Positions 17,444 through 26,613 are shown, numbered from the stretch's first letter. The stretch: 64,000 bases of DNA from Nostoc sp. FACHB-892 (GCF_014698795.1 NZ_JACJTR010000013.1:62001-126000); one strand, 5' to 3'. Notes: generated from the letters alone by a model not told the origin. Numbers and translations: made by a program.

Positions 17444-17908
17444 ATGACAACCGCAATTTCCTATCCCAATGCCCCTGATTTAACAACCGATGATTACATT
17501 GTTATCGGCTTGGCAACCTGCTTTGTCAAAGAAGATGGAGAAGTTTATCAAATCGAAGTTATAGAACCAATTCCCTCTGCGGCTTTGGAAGCGCTTTTAA
17601 AGGGCATCCCTACCTCCTATAAGCTAGCTCATGCAACAACTTTGGGATCTGTGCTGGATGGCGATTCACAACTGTTGCCTGATGGCTTCCCAGAGTCGGC
17701 TCAGTTTGGAGAAGAATTTGTGCCACGAGTATTTGCAGCAGCGCGTACCTACAAGCGTCGTGAATCTGCAAAATCTTTAATTCCTTTAGGTACAAACTAC
17801 ACTGAATTTAAATATTCTACTGAGCGTAAACGCGTATTAAATGCTGCTAGAGTCGTCACTAAAGAAGACAACATTAAACAGCATTCTCACACTCACAAAG
17901 TTCTTTAA
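17444..17908 (+). CDS. Conserved hypothetical protein upstream of GST
   Basis: A 154-residue soluble protein that I do not recognise. It begins MTTAISYPNAPDLTTDDYIV, has a small alpha/beta-like core (VIGLATCFVKEDGEVYQIEVIEPIPSAALEALL) and a basic His-rich end (KQHSHTHKVL). No cofactor motif is visible. It is six bases upstream of a glutathione S-transferase gene and almost certainly cotranscribed with it. A TTG at 17429 would add five residues; the ATG at 17444 is more plausible. Confidence 0.72.
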   Translation: MTTAISYPNAPDLTTDDYIVIGLATCFVKEDGEVYQIEVIEPIPSAALEALLKGIPTSYKLAHATTLGSVLDGDSQLLPDGFPESAQFGEEFVPRVFAAARTYKRRESAKSLIPLGTNYTEFKYSTERKRVLNAARVVTKEDNIKQHSHTHKVL

Positions 17909-17914
17909 GTAATT

Positions 17915-18472
17915 ATGCTAAAACTTTACGGGGGCGCTCGTAGTCGAGCGTCAATTGTTCACTGGTATTTAGAGGAACTAGAAGTTCCCTACGAATTTGT
18001 CAAGCTCGATATGCAGGCGGGCGAACACCTCAAACCTGAATATTTGGCAATTAACCCAGTTGGTAAAGTTCCAGCAATTGTTGAAGGGGATTTTAAACTT
18101 TGGGAATCTGGGGCAATTTTGCTGTATCTTGCCGATAAGTATAGTAAAACTTCACTTTCACCTGAGGAACGTGCTGTATTTTCTCAATGGGTTTTGTTTG
18201 CTAATGCTACCCTTGGGCCAGGAATTTTTGTAGAAGCAAGTCGGGAGCGGGAAATGCCCCGCTTGTTGACTCCGTTAAATGAAATTTTCAGTAAGCAACC
18301 TTTTTTGTTGGGTAATGAGTTCACTGTTGCTGATGTGGCAGTAGGGTCTATTCTGAATTACATTCCCATCATGCTGAAGCTAGACCTCAGTTCCTACCCA
18401 GCCATGTTGAACTATATGAAGCAGTTATCTGAGCGTCCAGCATTTCAAAAAAGTATTGGGGGACGGGCTTAA
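17915..18472 (+). CDS. Glutathione S-transferase family protein
   Basis: A 185-residue GST. The thioredoxin-like N-terminal domain (KLYGGARSRASIVHWYLEEL, then NPVGKVPAIVEGD and the ESGAILLYLADKY signature near residues 67-80) binds glutathione; the helical C-terminal domain includes FTVADVAVGSILNYI with the capping-box aspartate. The catalytic residue is probably the Ser of the GGARSRAS loop, as in beta/theta-like enzymes. It conjugates glutathione to electrophiles or reduces peroxides. It is slightly shorter than the family's usual 200-220 residues. Confidence 0.92.
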   Translation: MLKLYGGARSRASIVHWYLEELEVPYEFVKLDMQAGEHLKPEYLAINPVGKVPAIVEGDFKLWESGAILLYLADKYSKTSLSPEERAVFSQWVLFANATLGPGIFVEASREREMPRLLTPLNEIFSKQPFLLGNEFTVADVAVGSILNYIPIMLKLDLSSYPAMLNYMKQLSERPAFQKSIGGRA

Positions 18473-18521
18473 AGTAGTTCGTAATTCGTAACCGAATTAT
18501 TTGCTACGAATTACGAATCTT

Positions 18522-19013
18522 TTAACGATAATTTGTAAATTGCAAAGCCACTGGGTAGTCTTCTTGTTTCAAGCGTTGCATGACTACTTGTAAGTCATCT
18601 TTAGATTTGGCAGAAACTCGCACAGCATCCCCTTGGATGGAAGCTTGTACCTTTTTGAATTCGTCCCGAATCAATTTGGAAATTTGTTTGGCGATTTCCT
18701 GACTAATGCCTTTTTTGAGTTTGATTTCTTGACGCACGCGATTACCACTGGCTGATTCAACTTTGCCAAAATCAAAGATCTTCTGGGAGAGGTTACGCTT
18801 GGCAGCTTTCTCTCGCAAAATGTTATGTACAGAATCTAAGGTGAACTCGCTGTCAGTACTAACGTTAATGCTCTCTTCGACTAACTCGACAGTAGTTTCA
18901 GTGTCTTTGAGGTCGTAACGACCTTTGATGTCTCGGATAACTTGATCGACGGCGTTAACCAACTCTTGTCGGTCAAAGTCGCTCACAATGTCAAAGGAAA
19001 AAGTAGAAGCCAT
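18522..19013 (-). CDS. YajQ family nucleotide-binding protein
   Basis: A 163-residue protein with the standard family start ASTFSFDIVSDFDRQELVNA and end VALQFTNYR, and the central DAVRVSAKSKDDLQVVMQRL. YajQ proteins have two ferredoxin-like domains and bind nucleic acids or cyclic di-GMP; in Xanthomonas a YajQ protein is a c-di-GMP effector. Length matches the family exactly. It is on its own and convergent with the GST gene. Confidence 0.95.
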   Translation of the reverse strand: MASTFSFDIVSDFDRQELVNAVDQVIRDIKGRYDLKDTETTVELVEESINVSTDSEFTLDSVHNILREKAAKRNLSQKIFDFGKVESASGNRVRQEIKLKKGISQEIAKQISKLIRDEFKKVQASIQGDAVRVSAKSKDDLQVVMQRLKQEDYPVALQFTNYR

Positions 19014-19024
19014 AAAACATTTTA

Positions 19025-19056
19025 GATTTTGGATTTTGGATTTTGGATTTTGGATT
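19025..19056. repeat. Heptamer short tandem repeat (GATTTTG units)
   Basis: Four perfect GATTTTG units and a partial fifth, just upstream of the yajQ start. It is followed by a pyrimidine-rich CCCCTGCTTCC-type repeat up to about 19118. Confidence 0.85.
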
Positions 19057-19121
19057 AGGCATTGGGCATTTCTCCCCCTGCTTCCTCTGCCTCCCCTGCT
19101 CCCTCATCCCCCGTTCCTCAC

Positions 19122-19520
19122 TTAACTAGTAGCTTGGACGATACTCAAGAAAAAGAGAGTGACAGAGCTAAGAATGCCAATGGCAAACATCAGCGATCGC
19201 AAAAGGGGTATATTCAAAATATAAAAAATTGAGTAGAGAAAACGGGCCACCACAAAAGCGATCGAAGCCACTTGTGCTGTAAAAGAATTTACACCTGTTA
19301 CGTATGCCATCAATGCTGCTGCCGCAAACACCATAAATGCTTCAAAGCTGTTTTGATGTGCCCAAGTAGCTCGTTGGGCGTATGGTGGCAATTTATCAAA
19401 CATAGCGCGAGGAGTAGAAAACATTTCATACCCAATACGCGTACGGGCATAAGCTACCAGCAAAAATGGCAGGTAAATTAAAACGGCAGCAGCAGCGATC
19501 GAGTACAAAAAAATAATCAT
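19122..19520 (-). CDS. MAPEG family membrane protein
   Basis: A 132-residue protein with four membrane segments, the layout of the MAPEG family (membrane-associated proteins in eicosanoid and glutathione metabolism). The loop after helix 1 (ARTRIGYEMFSTPRAMFDKLPPYAQRATWAHQNSFEAF, cited in two parts: residues about 25-45 and 46-62) carries the conserved Arg/Asn/Glu features: RATWAHQNSFEAF is the family signature. Bacterial members can have glutathione transferase or peroxidase activity; the exact activity here is unknown. Confidence 0.88.
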   Translation of the reverse strand: MIIFLYSIAAAAVLIYLPFLLVAYARTRIGYEMFSTPRAMFDKLPPYAQRATWAHQNSFEAFMVFAAAALMAYVTGVNSFTAQVASIAFVVARFLYSIFYILNIPLLRSLMFAIGILSSVTLFFLSIVQATS

Positions 19521-19541
19521 AATTTATTAAGCATTGGTTAT

Positions 19542-19616
19542 GAGTCATCAGTCATTAGTCATCAGTCATTAGTCAAATACCAATGACAAAAGACAAATGA
19601 CAAATGACTAGTCAAA
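19542..19616. repeat. Heptamer repeats (AGTCATY and AAATGAC units)
   Basis: Alternating AGTCATC/AGTCATT heptamers followed by AAATGAC heptamers. They fill most of the gap between the MAPEG gene and the DprA-like gene and run to its stop codon. Confidence 0.85.
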
Positions 19617-20111
19617 GTAGAAGAGGGTCACTACTTTTCTTTGTTCTTCTGCATCTTGACAAGTTTGCAACAGGGTGCGACTGTCGTGGAATGCAAAGCA
19701 GATCAGTTGCTGGCAACGAGAGACAATTTCCTTGTTGCACAGGTAACTAGCTTCAGCAAGGGACATATTATCATTACTGGGATTTTCCACTAGATGCATT
19801 ACCTGTTCTAGTTGCTGGCGTGATTCCAAAGGCTGGCGTTCCAGGCTTTGGGGTAGAATCACCGTCAACAAATTTGCATCAGCTCGCGTTGCTCCCTTGA
19901 TAGCTGCTGAATTTGTACCTGTAGCACCAGAAGTAATGATGCGATTACCCGATAAAACTAGGGCATATGTCATCATTTCAATAAGATTCTGATGCGTAAT
20001 CGGAACGTGACGAGAACCCAGCAAGGCGATTTTTTTGGAACCCGTTTGCTGGATTGTCGCTAGTTCTTGCGCTAATGTATCGAGGTTAATAAGGTCTGTT
20101 GACTGGCTCAA
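19608..20111 (-). CDS. DprA/SMF-like Rossmann-fold protein
   Basis: A 167-residue protein with KKIALLGSRHVPITHQNLIE and IITSGATGTNSAAIKGATRAD (cited up to residue ~90), the nucleotide-binding loops of the DprA/SMF and LOG-type Rossmann fold. Cyanobacterial relatives are usually labelled DNA recombination-mediator protein A. It is far shorter than full DprA (about 360 residues) and lacks its other domains, so a role in transformation is not assured. VSRCQQLICFAFHDS marks the strand near the C terminus. Confidence 0.75.
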   Translation of the reverse strand: MSQSTDLINLDTLAQELATIQQTGSKKIALLGSRHVPITHQNLIEMMTYALVLSGNRIITSGATGTNSAAIKGATRADANLLTVILPQSLERQPLESRQQLEQVMHLVENPSNDNMSLAEASYLCNKEIVSRCQQLICFAFHDSRTLLQTCQDAEEQRKVVTLFYFD

Positions 20112-20359
20112 AGATGGACATAATCCGAATTAAACGACCCAGATATTTTACCAAACAGCGTGTAGGTGCGAGGAAAACTTGAGTTAGACATTGTTACTAA
20201 TTTTCAATTGTTTGGTTAAGTAACTCCATTACTTGGGGAAAAAAGAACAGCACGCCGTCGCCTGGGAGGTGACAGCGAGCCGGCTGTGCCCTTATCAGCA
20301 ATACAGCCTCCTAACTGATAACTGAGCATTGATGCTCTCAATTATTTGAGTTAATGAGG

Positions 20360-21454
20360 TTAAGACAATGCTGCTGCGGGAGTTAAACCAAGTTTAGACA
20401 ACAAACGGTCAATGTCAAAATGCTCAGACATTAACTGGCGAATACAGTGAACCTTAATCGGCTCGTGGAGGCGGACTTGCCCAAAAGTGCGGTCAACAAT
20501 TTCGACAGTAGTGAGAGTGTCTAAGTCAACAGATAAAATGGGGATTTCTAGTTCTTCAGCGCGACTGAGAATGAACGGCGGCGGTGGTAGTTGCCCAGTG
20601 AGAATTAAACATTGGGTAGAAGTTTCTAAAGCTGCTTGCTGAATTTCAACGCGATCGCCTCCTGTTACCACTGCCATATTTCGGCGTTTTCGGAAATATT
20701 TCACAGCAGAATTGACATTCATCGCTCCAATTGCTAAACTCTCCACCAACAAATCTAAGCGATCGTTGCGGCAGAGAACATCAGCTTTTAACTGTTTGAC
20801 TAGTTCGCCAACGCTGACGCTGCGGAGCAAAGCATTGTTCGGCAGCATTGCTAGTACCGGAATCCCTTGCTGTTCCAAAAAGGGACGCAAGAGAGTGTCA
20901 ACTGCTTCTAATTGGGTGACAGGAATATCGTTGATCACAACTCCAAACAAGCGATCGCCTACACGCCCTTTAGCAGCCAACAGCGCCTCAACCGAAAGCA
21001 ACGATTTATAGCGGGTTACTAGCAGTACACCAGCATCTAATACTTCAGCCATTTGCAGCAAAGACAAGTCAAACAAATTACCTTCGGAAAAATCACCAGG
21101 CCCCTCCAGTAACACCAAATCTCCTTGGGACGTTTGCAAATATTGTTGTATTAGGGACTGCTGATAATCGGTTTTGTCTTCCCCTCGTAAGCGCTTTTGT
21201 ACATTGAGTTCATCCAAAGCCAGCATCGTAGGTGCAACACGGTTTTCCGGCAAATTGAGGCTAAGAGCGATGAATTGGACATCTTCCTCAATTACGGTTC
21301 CACTAGAGGAATTAAAACACGTACCGAGCGGTTTACCGTAGGTAATATCCAGTCCTCTTTGCTGTAGCTGATGAGACAAACCCAGAACAGTTGCAGATTT
21401 ACCGCTGTAAGTCTCGGTTGATCCAATCAGCAAATATTTAGGGGATTTTGGCAC
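20360..21454 (-). CDS. Phosphotransacetylase-family protein: AAA_26 P-loop plus DRTGG domain
   Basis: A 364-residue protein. The N-terminal domain resembles dethiobiotin/cobyrinate synthetases: LLIGSTETYSGKSATVLGL with a P-loop variant (TETYSGKS) at residues about 12-20, VLLEGPGDFSEG near 117, GVVINDIP near 172. The C-terminal domain, about 210-325, is a DRTGG domain (RRNMAVVTGGDRVEIQQAAL, LILTGQLPPPPFIL). The same pair forms the N-terminal part of the long bacterial phosphotransacetylase, without the catalytic PTA domain here, so it is probably a ligand-sensing or regulatory protein. Confidence 0.82.
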   Translation of the reverse strand: MPKSPKYLLIGSTETYSGKSATVLGLSHQLQQRGLDITYGKPLGTCFNSSSGTVIEEDVQFIALSLNLPENRVAPTMLALDELNVQKRLRGEDKTDYQQSLIQQYLQTSQGDLVLLEGPGDFSEGNLFDLSLLQMAEVLDAGVLLVTRYKSLLSVEALLAAKGRVGDRLFGVVINDIPVTQLEAVDTLLRPFLEQQGIPVLAMLPNNALLRSVSVGELVKQLKADVLCRNDRLDLLVESLAIGAMNVNSAVKYFRKRRNMAVVTGGDRVEIQQAALETSTQCLILTGQLPPPPFILSRAEELEIPILSVDLDTLTTVEIVDRTFGQVRLHEPIKVHCIRQLMSEHFDIDRLLSKLGLTPAAALS

Positions 21455-21737
21455 ACATGCACTCCTAATTTCAAAAGTCAGAAGAACCCAGCTAGGTGTT
21501 TCCTAATTCTAGTTCCTTCTGGCAAAAGCCTCTCGCTCTCACAAATTAAGGTTTCCCAGAATTAGCTTCTGAATAAGCAGGAGTAAGCGAACTCCTTCGC
21601 ACTGCACCAGCTATTAATGGGGGATGCAGAAGTTTTACAGTAAATACTTCTAAGTGTAGATGAATTGCTGATCAGGAAAGGGATAATTCTGAAGAACTTG
21701 ATTTTATCTAACTAATTACTGACCAGGAGATTATTTA

Positions 21738-22718
21738 ATGAGAACCAGAAAGCTAGGGAAACTTGGGTTAGAAGTTTCAACTATCGGACTTGGTTGCATG
21801 GGAATGTCTGAGTTTTATAGTGGTCGTGATGAAATTGAGGCGATCGCTACAATTCATCGAGCATTAGAATTAGGAGTTAATTTTCTTGATACTGCTGATA
21901 TGTATGGGCCTTTTACTAATGAGCAACTAATAGGCAAAGCAATTAAAGATCGTCGAGATAAAGTAGTATTAGCAACCAAGTTTGGCAATGTCCGCACTGA
22001 AGACGGTGGTTGGAAAGGCATTAGTGGCAAACCAGAATATGTCCATCAAGCTTGCGATGCCTCATTAAAACGTCTGGGAGTGGAAGTGATTGACCTCTAT
22101 TATCAACATCGCGTAGATCCAACCGTACCGATCGAAGATACTGTAGGAGCAATGGCAGAGTTAGTCAAGCTTGGAAAAGTTCGTCATTTGGGGCTTTCAG
22201 AGGCTGCTCCTGCGACGATTCGGCGAGCTGTGAGAGTTCACCCCATTACGGCACTCCAAACAGAATACTCTCTTTGGAGTCGAGAGCCAGAGGATGAGAT
22301 TTTACCCACTGTGCGGGAATTAGGAATTGGGTTTGTTCCCTATAGCCCATTAGGAAGAGGGTTTTTATCAGGTGCAATCACCAGCCCTGATGATCTAGCA
22401 CCTGATGACTATCGCAGAAATGCTCCTCGCTTTCAAGGCGAGAATTTTTATAAGAACCTACAATTAGTCGAGCAAGTCAAGGCAATTGCCACCGAAAAAG
22501 GAGTGACTTCTAGTCAACTTGCACTAGCATGGCTTTTGGCTCAGGGAGAAGATATTGTCCCAATTCCTGGTACAAAACGCCGTACTTACTTGGAGGAGAA
22601 TGTTGCAGCTACCGAAATTAACCTGACTGAACAAGAGTTGAATCGGCTGGAAGCAGTTGCACCTAAAAATGTGGCCGCAGGTGAGCGCTACCCTGACATG
22701 AGTAGTGTTAACCGTTGA
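21738..22718 (+). CDS. Aldo/keto reductase
   Basis: A 326-residue NADPH-dependent (beta/alpha)8-barrel reductase. The catalytic tetrad is visible: Asp and Tyr in LDTADMYGP near residues 51-57, Lys in VLATKFGNVR near 83, His in YYQHRVD near 124. The cofactor-binding IPGTKRRTYLEENVAA motif is near 279. The start MRTRKLGKLGLEVSTIGLGC and the GGAGATTATTT ribosome-binding site fit the family. It reduces aldehydes or ketones; substrate not identifiable. A strong hairpin terminator follows. Confidence 0.95.
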   Translation: MRTRKLGKLGLEVSTIGLGCMGMSEFYSGRDEIEAIATIHRALELGVNFLDTADMYGPFTNEQLIGKAIKDRRDKVVLATKFGNVRTEDGGWKGISGKPEYVHQACDASLKRLGVEVIDLYYQHRVDPTVPIEDTVGAMAELVKLGKVRHLGLSEAAPATIRRAVRVHPITALQTEYSLWSREPEDEILPTVRELGIGFVPYSPLGRGFLSGAITSPDDLAPDDYRRNAPRFQGENFYKNLQLVEQVKAIATEKGVTSSQLALAWLLAQGEDIVPIPGTKRRTYLEENVAATEINLTEQELNRLEAVAPKNVAAGERYPDMSSVNR

Positions 22719-22749
22719 TCCATTAACGAAGCATTAGTAACAAGTCTAC

Positions 22750-22795
22750 AAAAAAGCTGCGATACCTTCGGTAAGCTTCGCTAACGCAGCTTTTT
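22750..22795 (+). terminator. Rho-independent terminator after the aldo/keto reductase gene
   Basis: AAAAAGCTGCG (22751-22761) pairs perfectly with CGCAGCTTTTT (22785-22795) around a 23-base loop that can itself fold. The T-run on one side and A-run on the other make it bidirectional, serving also the convergent hydroxylase gene. Confidence 0.85.
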
Positions 22796-22834
22796 AGGAA
22801 CTTTAAAAAGTATTTAGGTCAGCGATCGCTTCAG

Positions 22835-23335
22835 TCAGATTCGAGAGTAGCGAAAACGAAGTCTGAGTAGCCGAAGCCAGCGTAACCACATTTGTGCAGG
22901 TTGTTCAAAGAACGTGAAAATATCACCGAAACCCAAATTAGTTTTGTGATGGTGCAACCAGTGCCTCTCAGGAGTAGTAATAAATAGAATTTGGCATAAA
23001 ATATTGACAGGTTTTGAAGTTTGCCAACCTAGTACACTTATGTGTCTCCACCATACGTGAAACTGACCAAGCAGTAATCCAGAAACAACGCCGATGGGAG
23101 AGAAAGACCACAAGACTACTGCTAAAAATACATAAGGCAAAGCTCCTAAGATACCATCTAAAAGAACCTGGGGATTAAAAGTCAAAATAGCGTAGTGGCG
23201 GAAGTCTTTCTTCCAGGAGTGGTGCGTTTTTAAATGTAGGCTACCAAAAACGTGCTCGGGTATGTGGTAAAAGAATGTAGATAGAAAATCACCAAAAAAC
23301 AATAATAACCAAGCAACAGCGATAGCCTCAAGCAT
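22835..23335 (-). CDS. Fatty acid hydroxylase/sterol desaturase superfamily protein
   Basis: A 166-residue membrane di-iron protein. Histidine clusters are clear: HIPEHVFGSLHLKTHHSW near residues 24-41, HVWWRH near 93-98 and ERHWLHHHKTN near 123-133. Hydrophobic stretches at 1-20 and about 55-85 are membrane segments. The arrangement matches the fatty acid hydroxylase superfamily, whose members oxidise lipids or carotenoids, but the protein is short and its substrate cannot be named. Its gene is isolated and convergent with the reductase. Confidence 0.82.
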   Translation of the reverse strand: MLEAIAVAWLLLFFGDFLSTFFYHIPEHVFGSLHLKTHHSWKKDFRHYAILTFNPQVLLDGILGALPYVFLAVVLWSFSPIGVVSGLLLGQFHVWWRHISVLGWQTSKPVNILCQILFITTPERHWLHHHKTNLGFGDIFTFFEQPAQMWLRWLRLLRLRFRYSRI

Positions 23336-23771
23336 TTGTACTCCTCAAGTTTAGTAAAAAAAACTCCACAGAAAATATGCAAATTTTATGCTGTAGGCGT
23401 AGACACCTGATTTTCTACTTGCAACCATCATGTGTGCATTTTATAGGTCTACACTCCAGTTAATTTGGCTCAGAGTATATGTAATTGGGTGAGTTGCAGC
23501 TTCATAAATCTACAATCCTTAATGCAGTAAATAGCAACTCGTAAAAACCTCCAATTTGGCTTCTAGCTCTGGATTAATAGTAAAATTACATCTAAATCAC
23601 GATAGAGATACCGTATTTTACCATAGTTACTACATAATTTTCTTACTAACGCATACAGAGCAAGCAAAGGTTGAGTTAAAATTAGTACAAGTTTAGGTTA
23701 AGGTGTTCTTCAGTATTTTTAATACTAAATTGATTGCAATTAAGCTTTAAAAAATTTTTATCTGTTTCACC
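23336..23771. other. AT-rich intergenic region
   Basis: About 435 bp with no gene seen. It is rich in A+T and presumably contains the promoters of the divergent hydroxylase and ribbon-helix-helix genes. I find no clear repeat or RNA structure. Confidence 0.55.
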
Positions 23772-23918
23772 ATGAACAAAAAATGGGCTATCAAGCGAAT
23801 CACTATTAACCTGGCATCAAATGAAGCCAAGAACCTTGAAAAGTATTGTGAACAGACGGGCAGACCAGCAACTGATGTGATTCGAGAACTCATTCGAGCC
23901 TTGCCAGTGACGAAATGA
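23772..23918 (+). CDS. Small ribbon-helix-helix (CopG-like) protein
   Basis: A 48-residue protein with the ribbon-helix-helix pattern: a short beta strand RITINLA (residues 9-15), helix NEAKNLEKYCEQTG, then helix ATDVIRELIRAL, as in CopG/MetJ-type DNA-binding domains. It would bind DNA as a dimer. Such proteins are often antitoxins or plasmid copy regulators, but no toxin gene is seen on either side, so it appears to be an orphan regulator. The gene is isolated by over 400 bp on each side. Confidence 0.7.
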   Translation: MNKKWAIKRITINLASNEAKNLEKYCEQTGRPATDVIRELIRALPVTK

Positions 23919-24452
23919 AAGTAGATTTACGAACTATTTAATACCTTGGTTCATTCTCAGATATAAGTATTAAAATTTAGTCGAATTGGAGGTGTTAAAT
24001 TAACTAGTGGTAATTTTTTGTAAGGATTGAGAGTTTGTCACTACAAGCAATTGTCTCGAAACCCAACTTTGGGACATTGCGGCTTGAACTCCGTCCGACT
24101 TGGCGCTTTCCTGGCGATCGCTCTTTGTATATTATGGATGATGGTAGGATAAACGTGTTTTAGATAGCAAATAGTTAAATCGGCGCTTAGAAACTGCGTC
24201 TGCACAGGCAAAACGCACGGAGGTAGAGTTTGAAACACTCAATTATTCCTTAGTCCGCCTCCGCAGACTACCCTGCGGGTGACGCTCCTTCTCTGCGAGA
24301 CGCTACGCGAACGTCGCTACCTCTGAAAGCGTTCTCGTAAGAGTAGCCGTAAAGCGTCTATATTTGTGTAGCCGCGTTCGCGTCAGCGTGCCGGAGGCTC
24401 TATTCCATTCGTCCTGCTCTTAGTTAATATAAAAAATTCCTAAGTTTATACT
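23919..24452. repeat. Intergenic region with dispersed GC-rich repeats upstream of recJ
   Basis: No gene seen. From about 24250 to 24400 it holds GC-rich interspersed elements of the kind common in Nostoc genomes, with inverted segments such as CTGCGAGACGCTACGCGAAC and GTAGCCGCGTTCGCGTCAGC. They can form hairpins. An apparent minus-strand reading frame at 24041-24238 has no coding character. Confidence 0.65.
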
Positions 24453-26573
24453 GTGCTAGACCGACCTGTATCTGAACTCTTAAAACCTAGCAGGCGCTTA
24501 CCTAATCAGCGCTGGCAAATCTATCCGCAGAAACCAGAATTTGCCCAAAAGCTGGCAGTTTTAATTAATATTTCACCGATTATCAGCCAGTTACTAATTA
24601 ATCGGGGGATCGAAACACCAGAACAGGCGCAAGCATTTTTAAATCCAGAGTCTTTAGTCTTACCTTCGCCGTTAGAGGATTTCCCAGATTTGGCAATTAG
24701 TTTGGAGTTGTTGCAAAATGCGATCGCCTCTCAAACAAAAATTGCTATTTGTGGTGACTATGATGCTGATGGGATGACCAGCACTGCTCTACTTTTGCGT
24801 AGTCTTCGCACTTTAGGCGCACAGGTAGATTATGCTATTCCCAGCCGGATGCACGAAGGCTACGGTATTAATAAACGCATAGTTGAAGAATTTCACAGCG
24901 AAGGCGTGGGATTAATCCTCACTGTAGACAATGGCATCTCTGCGTTTGAACCAGTTGCCAGAGCTAGAGAACTTGGTCTTGCAGTGATTATCACCGATCA
25001 TCACGATATCCCCCAAAAATTACCACCAGCTAATGCTATCCTCAACCCCAAATTAATAGCTGAATCCTCACCTTATCGGGGTGTTGCTGGTGTTGGCGTT
25101 GCATACATTTTGGCAGTCTCTCTAGCACAACAGCTAGGGGAGACTAAGGGGTTGATCCAGCCGATGCTAGCACTGTTTACACTGGGAACGATCGCAGATT
25201 TAGCTCCCTTAACTGGCGTGAATCGCCGTTGGGTAAAACGTGGTTTACAGCATTTACCCAAATCCAACTTAGCTGGGGTGCAGGCGTTGATTCAGGTAGG
25301 CGGCGTGCAGGCGAGAGGAGAAGGGGAGCAGGGGAGCAGGGAAGCAGGGGGAGCAGGGGAAGTAGGGGAGAAAAAAAACATCCCTAACTCCTCAAATCCT
25401 AAATCACTGAAACCTGAAGATATCGGTTTTCGCTTGGGGCCACGAATTAATGCTATTGGTCGAATTGGTAATCCCCAGACTGTCATTGAATTGCTGACTA
25501 CAGATGATATGGGGTTGGCGCTGGAAAGAGCAATGCAGTGCGAACAAATCAACGCCTCTCGCCAGCTAATGTGTGAGCAAATTGAACAAGAAGCGATCGC
25601 TTATGTAGAAACAGAATTTGTTACATCTCTACAACAAGATCGTGTATTAGTTGTGGTTCAACCTAATTGGCATCACGGCGTTATTGGGATTGTCGCTTCC
25701 CGATTGGTAGAACGTTACGGTGTTCCCGTGTTTATTGGTACTTATGAGGATGAGGAACACATACGCGGTTCTGCACGCTCGATTCCAGAGTTCCATGTAT
25801 TTGAAGCTCTGGAATCTTGTCACGATTTACTAGGGAAATTTGGCGGACACAAAGCAGCCGGAGGATTCTCTCTACCAGCAGAAAATTTGCAGATGTTGCG
25901 ATCGCGTTTGATTAAATTTGCTAACCAGTGTCTTGAACCGCAGCATCTCAAGCCTCTGCTCAAAATTGATGCTGAAGTCAACCTGAATCAAATTAATCAG
26001 CAGCTTTATCAACAGCTTAATGCTTTGCACCCCTGCGGTATGGATAATCCCGATCCAGTTTTTTGGACACCTAATGTTCAAGTGGTTGAGCAAAAAATCG
26101 TCGGGAAGGGTCACATTAAACTGACAATTGCCCAAACTATTGATAATCAGGAGTATAAAATTAAAGCGATCGCTTGGCGTTGGGGCGACTACTTCCGCTT
26201 ACCACCGCGAGTGGATGTTGCTTACAAACTCCGAGAAAATTACTTTAACGGTAATACCACTATCGAGTTAGAGTTAATAGGTGCCAGACTGCCAATTCAG
26301 CTTCAACAATTTTTTGCTTCGCCACCAACCGCGTCAAGCACCACCTTTGAGTACAATCAGCGAAAGTATACTTGTGGTTTCTATAAAAACGGTATTGAAG
26401 CAGAATTAAGAATTAAAAACTCTGAAGGTAAAGTCTTAGCTATACAGCCAGGACATATAATCGGTTTACTGGGCAATAATCGTCAAAACGCTAAAGAAGT
26501 TGATATCTCTCAGCCACAGTATGACAGTATTATTCAAGCTGCCCTTAAAGCGTTAAGAGTTAGGAGTTTTTAA
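24453..26573 (+). CDS. recJ: Single-stranded-DNA-specific exonuclease RecJ
   Basis: A 706-residue DHH-family nuclease that degrades single-stranded DNA 5'-3' in recombination and mismatch repair. Motif I DYDADG is at 102-107, the VDNG motif near 157, the metal-binding DHH at 182-184, and the DHHA1 signature GGHKAAGGFSL near 466. A GTG start (MLDRPVSELLKPSRRLPNQR) is used. Residues about 287-316 are a Glu/Gly/Ala-rich insert encoded by purine repeat DNA (25311-25372), the same kind as in intergenic regions, between conserved QVGGVQ and KSLKPEDIGFRLGPR. It is in frame, so the enzyme may tolerate it as a surface loop. Confidence 0.96.
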   Translation: MLDRPVSELLKPSRRLPNQRWQIYPQKPEFAQKLAVLINISPIISQLLINRGIETPEQAQAFLNPESLVLPSPLEDFPDLAISLELLQNAIASQTKIAICGDYDADGMTSTALLLRSLRTLGAQVDYAIPSRMHEGYGINKRIVEEFHSEGVGLILTVDNGISAFEPVARARELGLAVIITDHHDIPQKLPPANAILNPKLIAESSPYRGVAGVGVAYILAVSLAQQLGETKGLIQPMLALFTLGTIADLAPLTGVNRRWVKRGLQHLPKSNLAGVQALIQVGGVQARGEGEQGSREAGGAGEVGEKKNIPNSSNPKSLKPEDIGFRLGPRINAIGRIGNPQTVIELLTTDDMGLALERAMQCEQINASRQLMCEQIEQEAIAYVETEFVTSLQQDRVLVVVQPNWHHGVIGIVASRLVERYGVPVFIGTYEDEEHIRGSARSIPEFHVFEALESCHDLLGKFGGHKAAGGFSLPAENLQMLRSRLIKFANQCLEPQHLKPLLKIDAEVNLNQINQQLYQQLNALHPCGMDNPDPVFWTPNVQVVEQKIVGKGHIKLTIAQTIDNQEYKIKAIAWRWGDYFRLPPRVDVAYKLRENYFNGNTTIELELIGARLPIQLQQFFASPPTASSTTFEYNQRKYTCGFYKNGIEAELRIKNSEGKVLAIQPGHIIGLLGNNRQNAKEVDISQPQYDSIIQAALKALRVRSF

Positions 26574-26613
26574 TTAATTTATCACTTATGACTGGGATAC
26601 TGTAAGTGCTGAT

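Noticed and set aside
24041..24238. 65-residue minus-strand gene upstream of recJ
   Set aside because: Cys/Pro composition and location in dispersed-repeat DNA indicate noncoding sequence.
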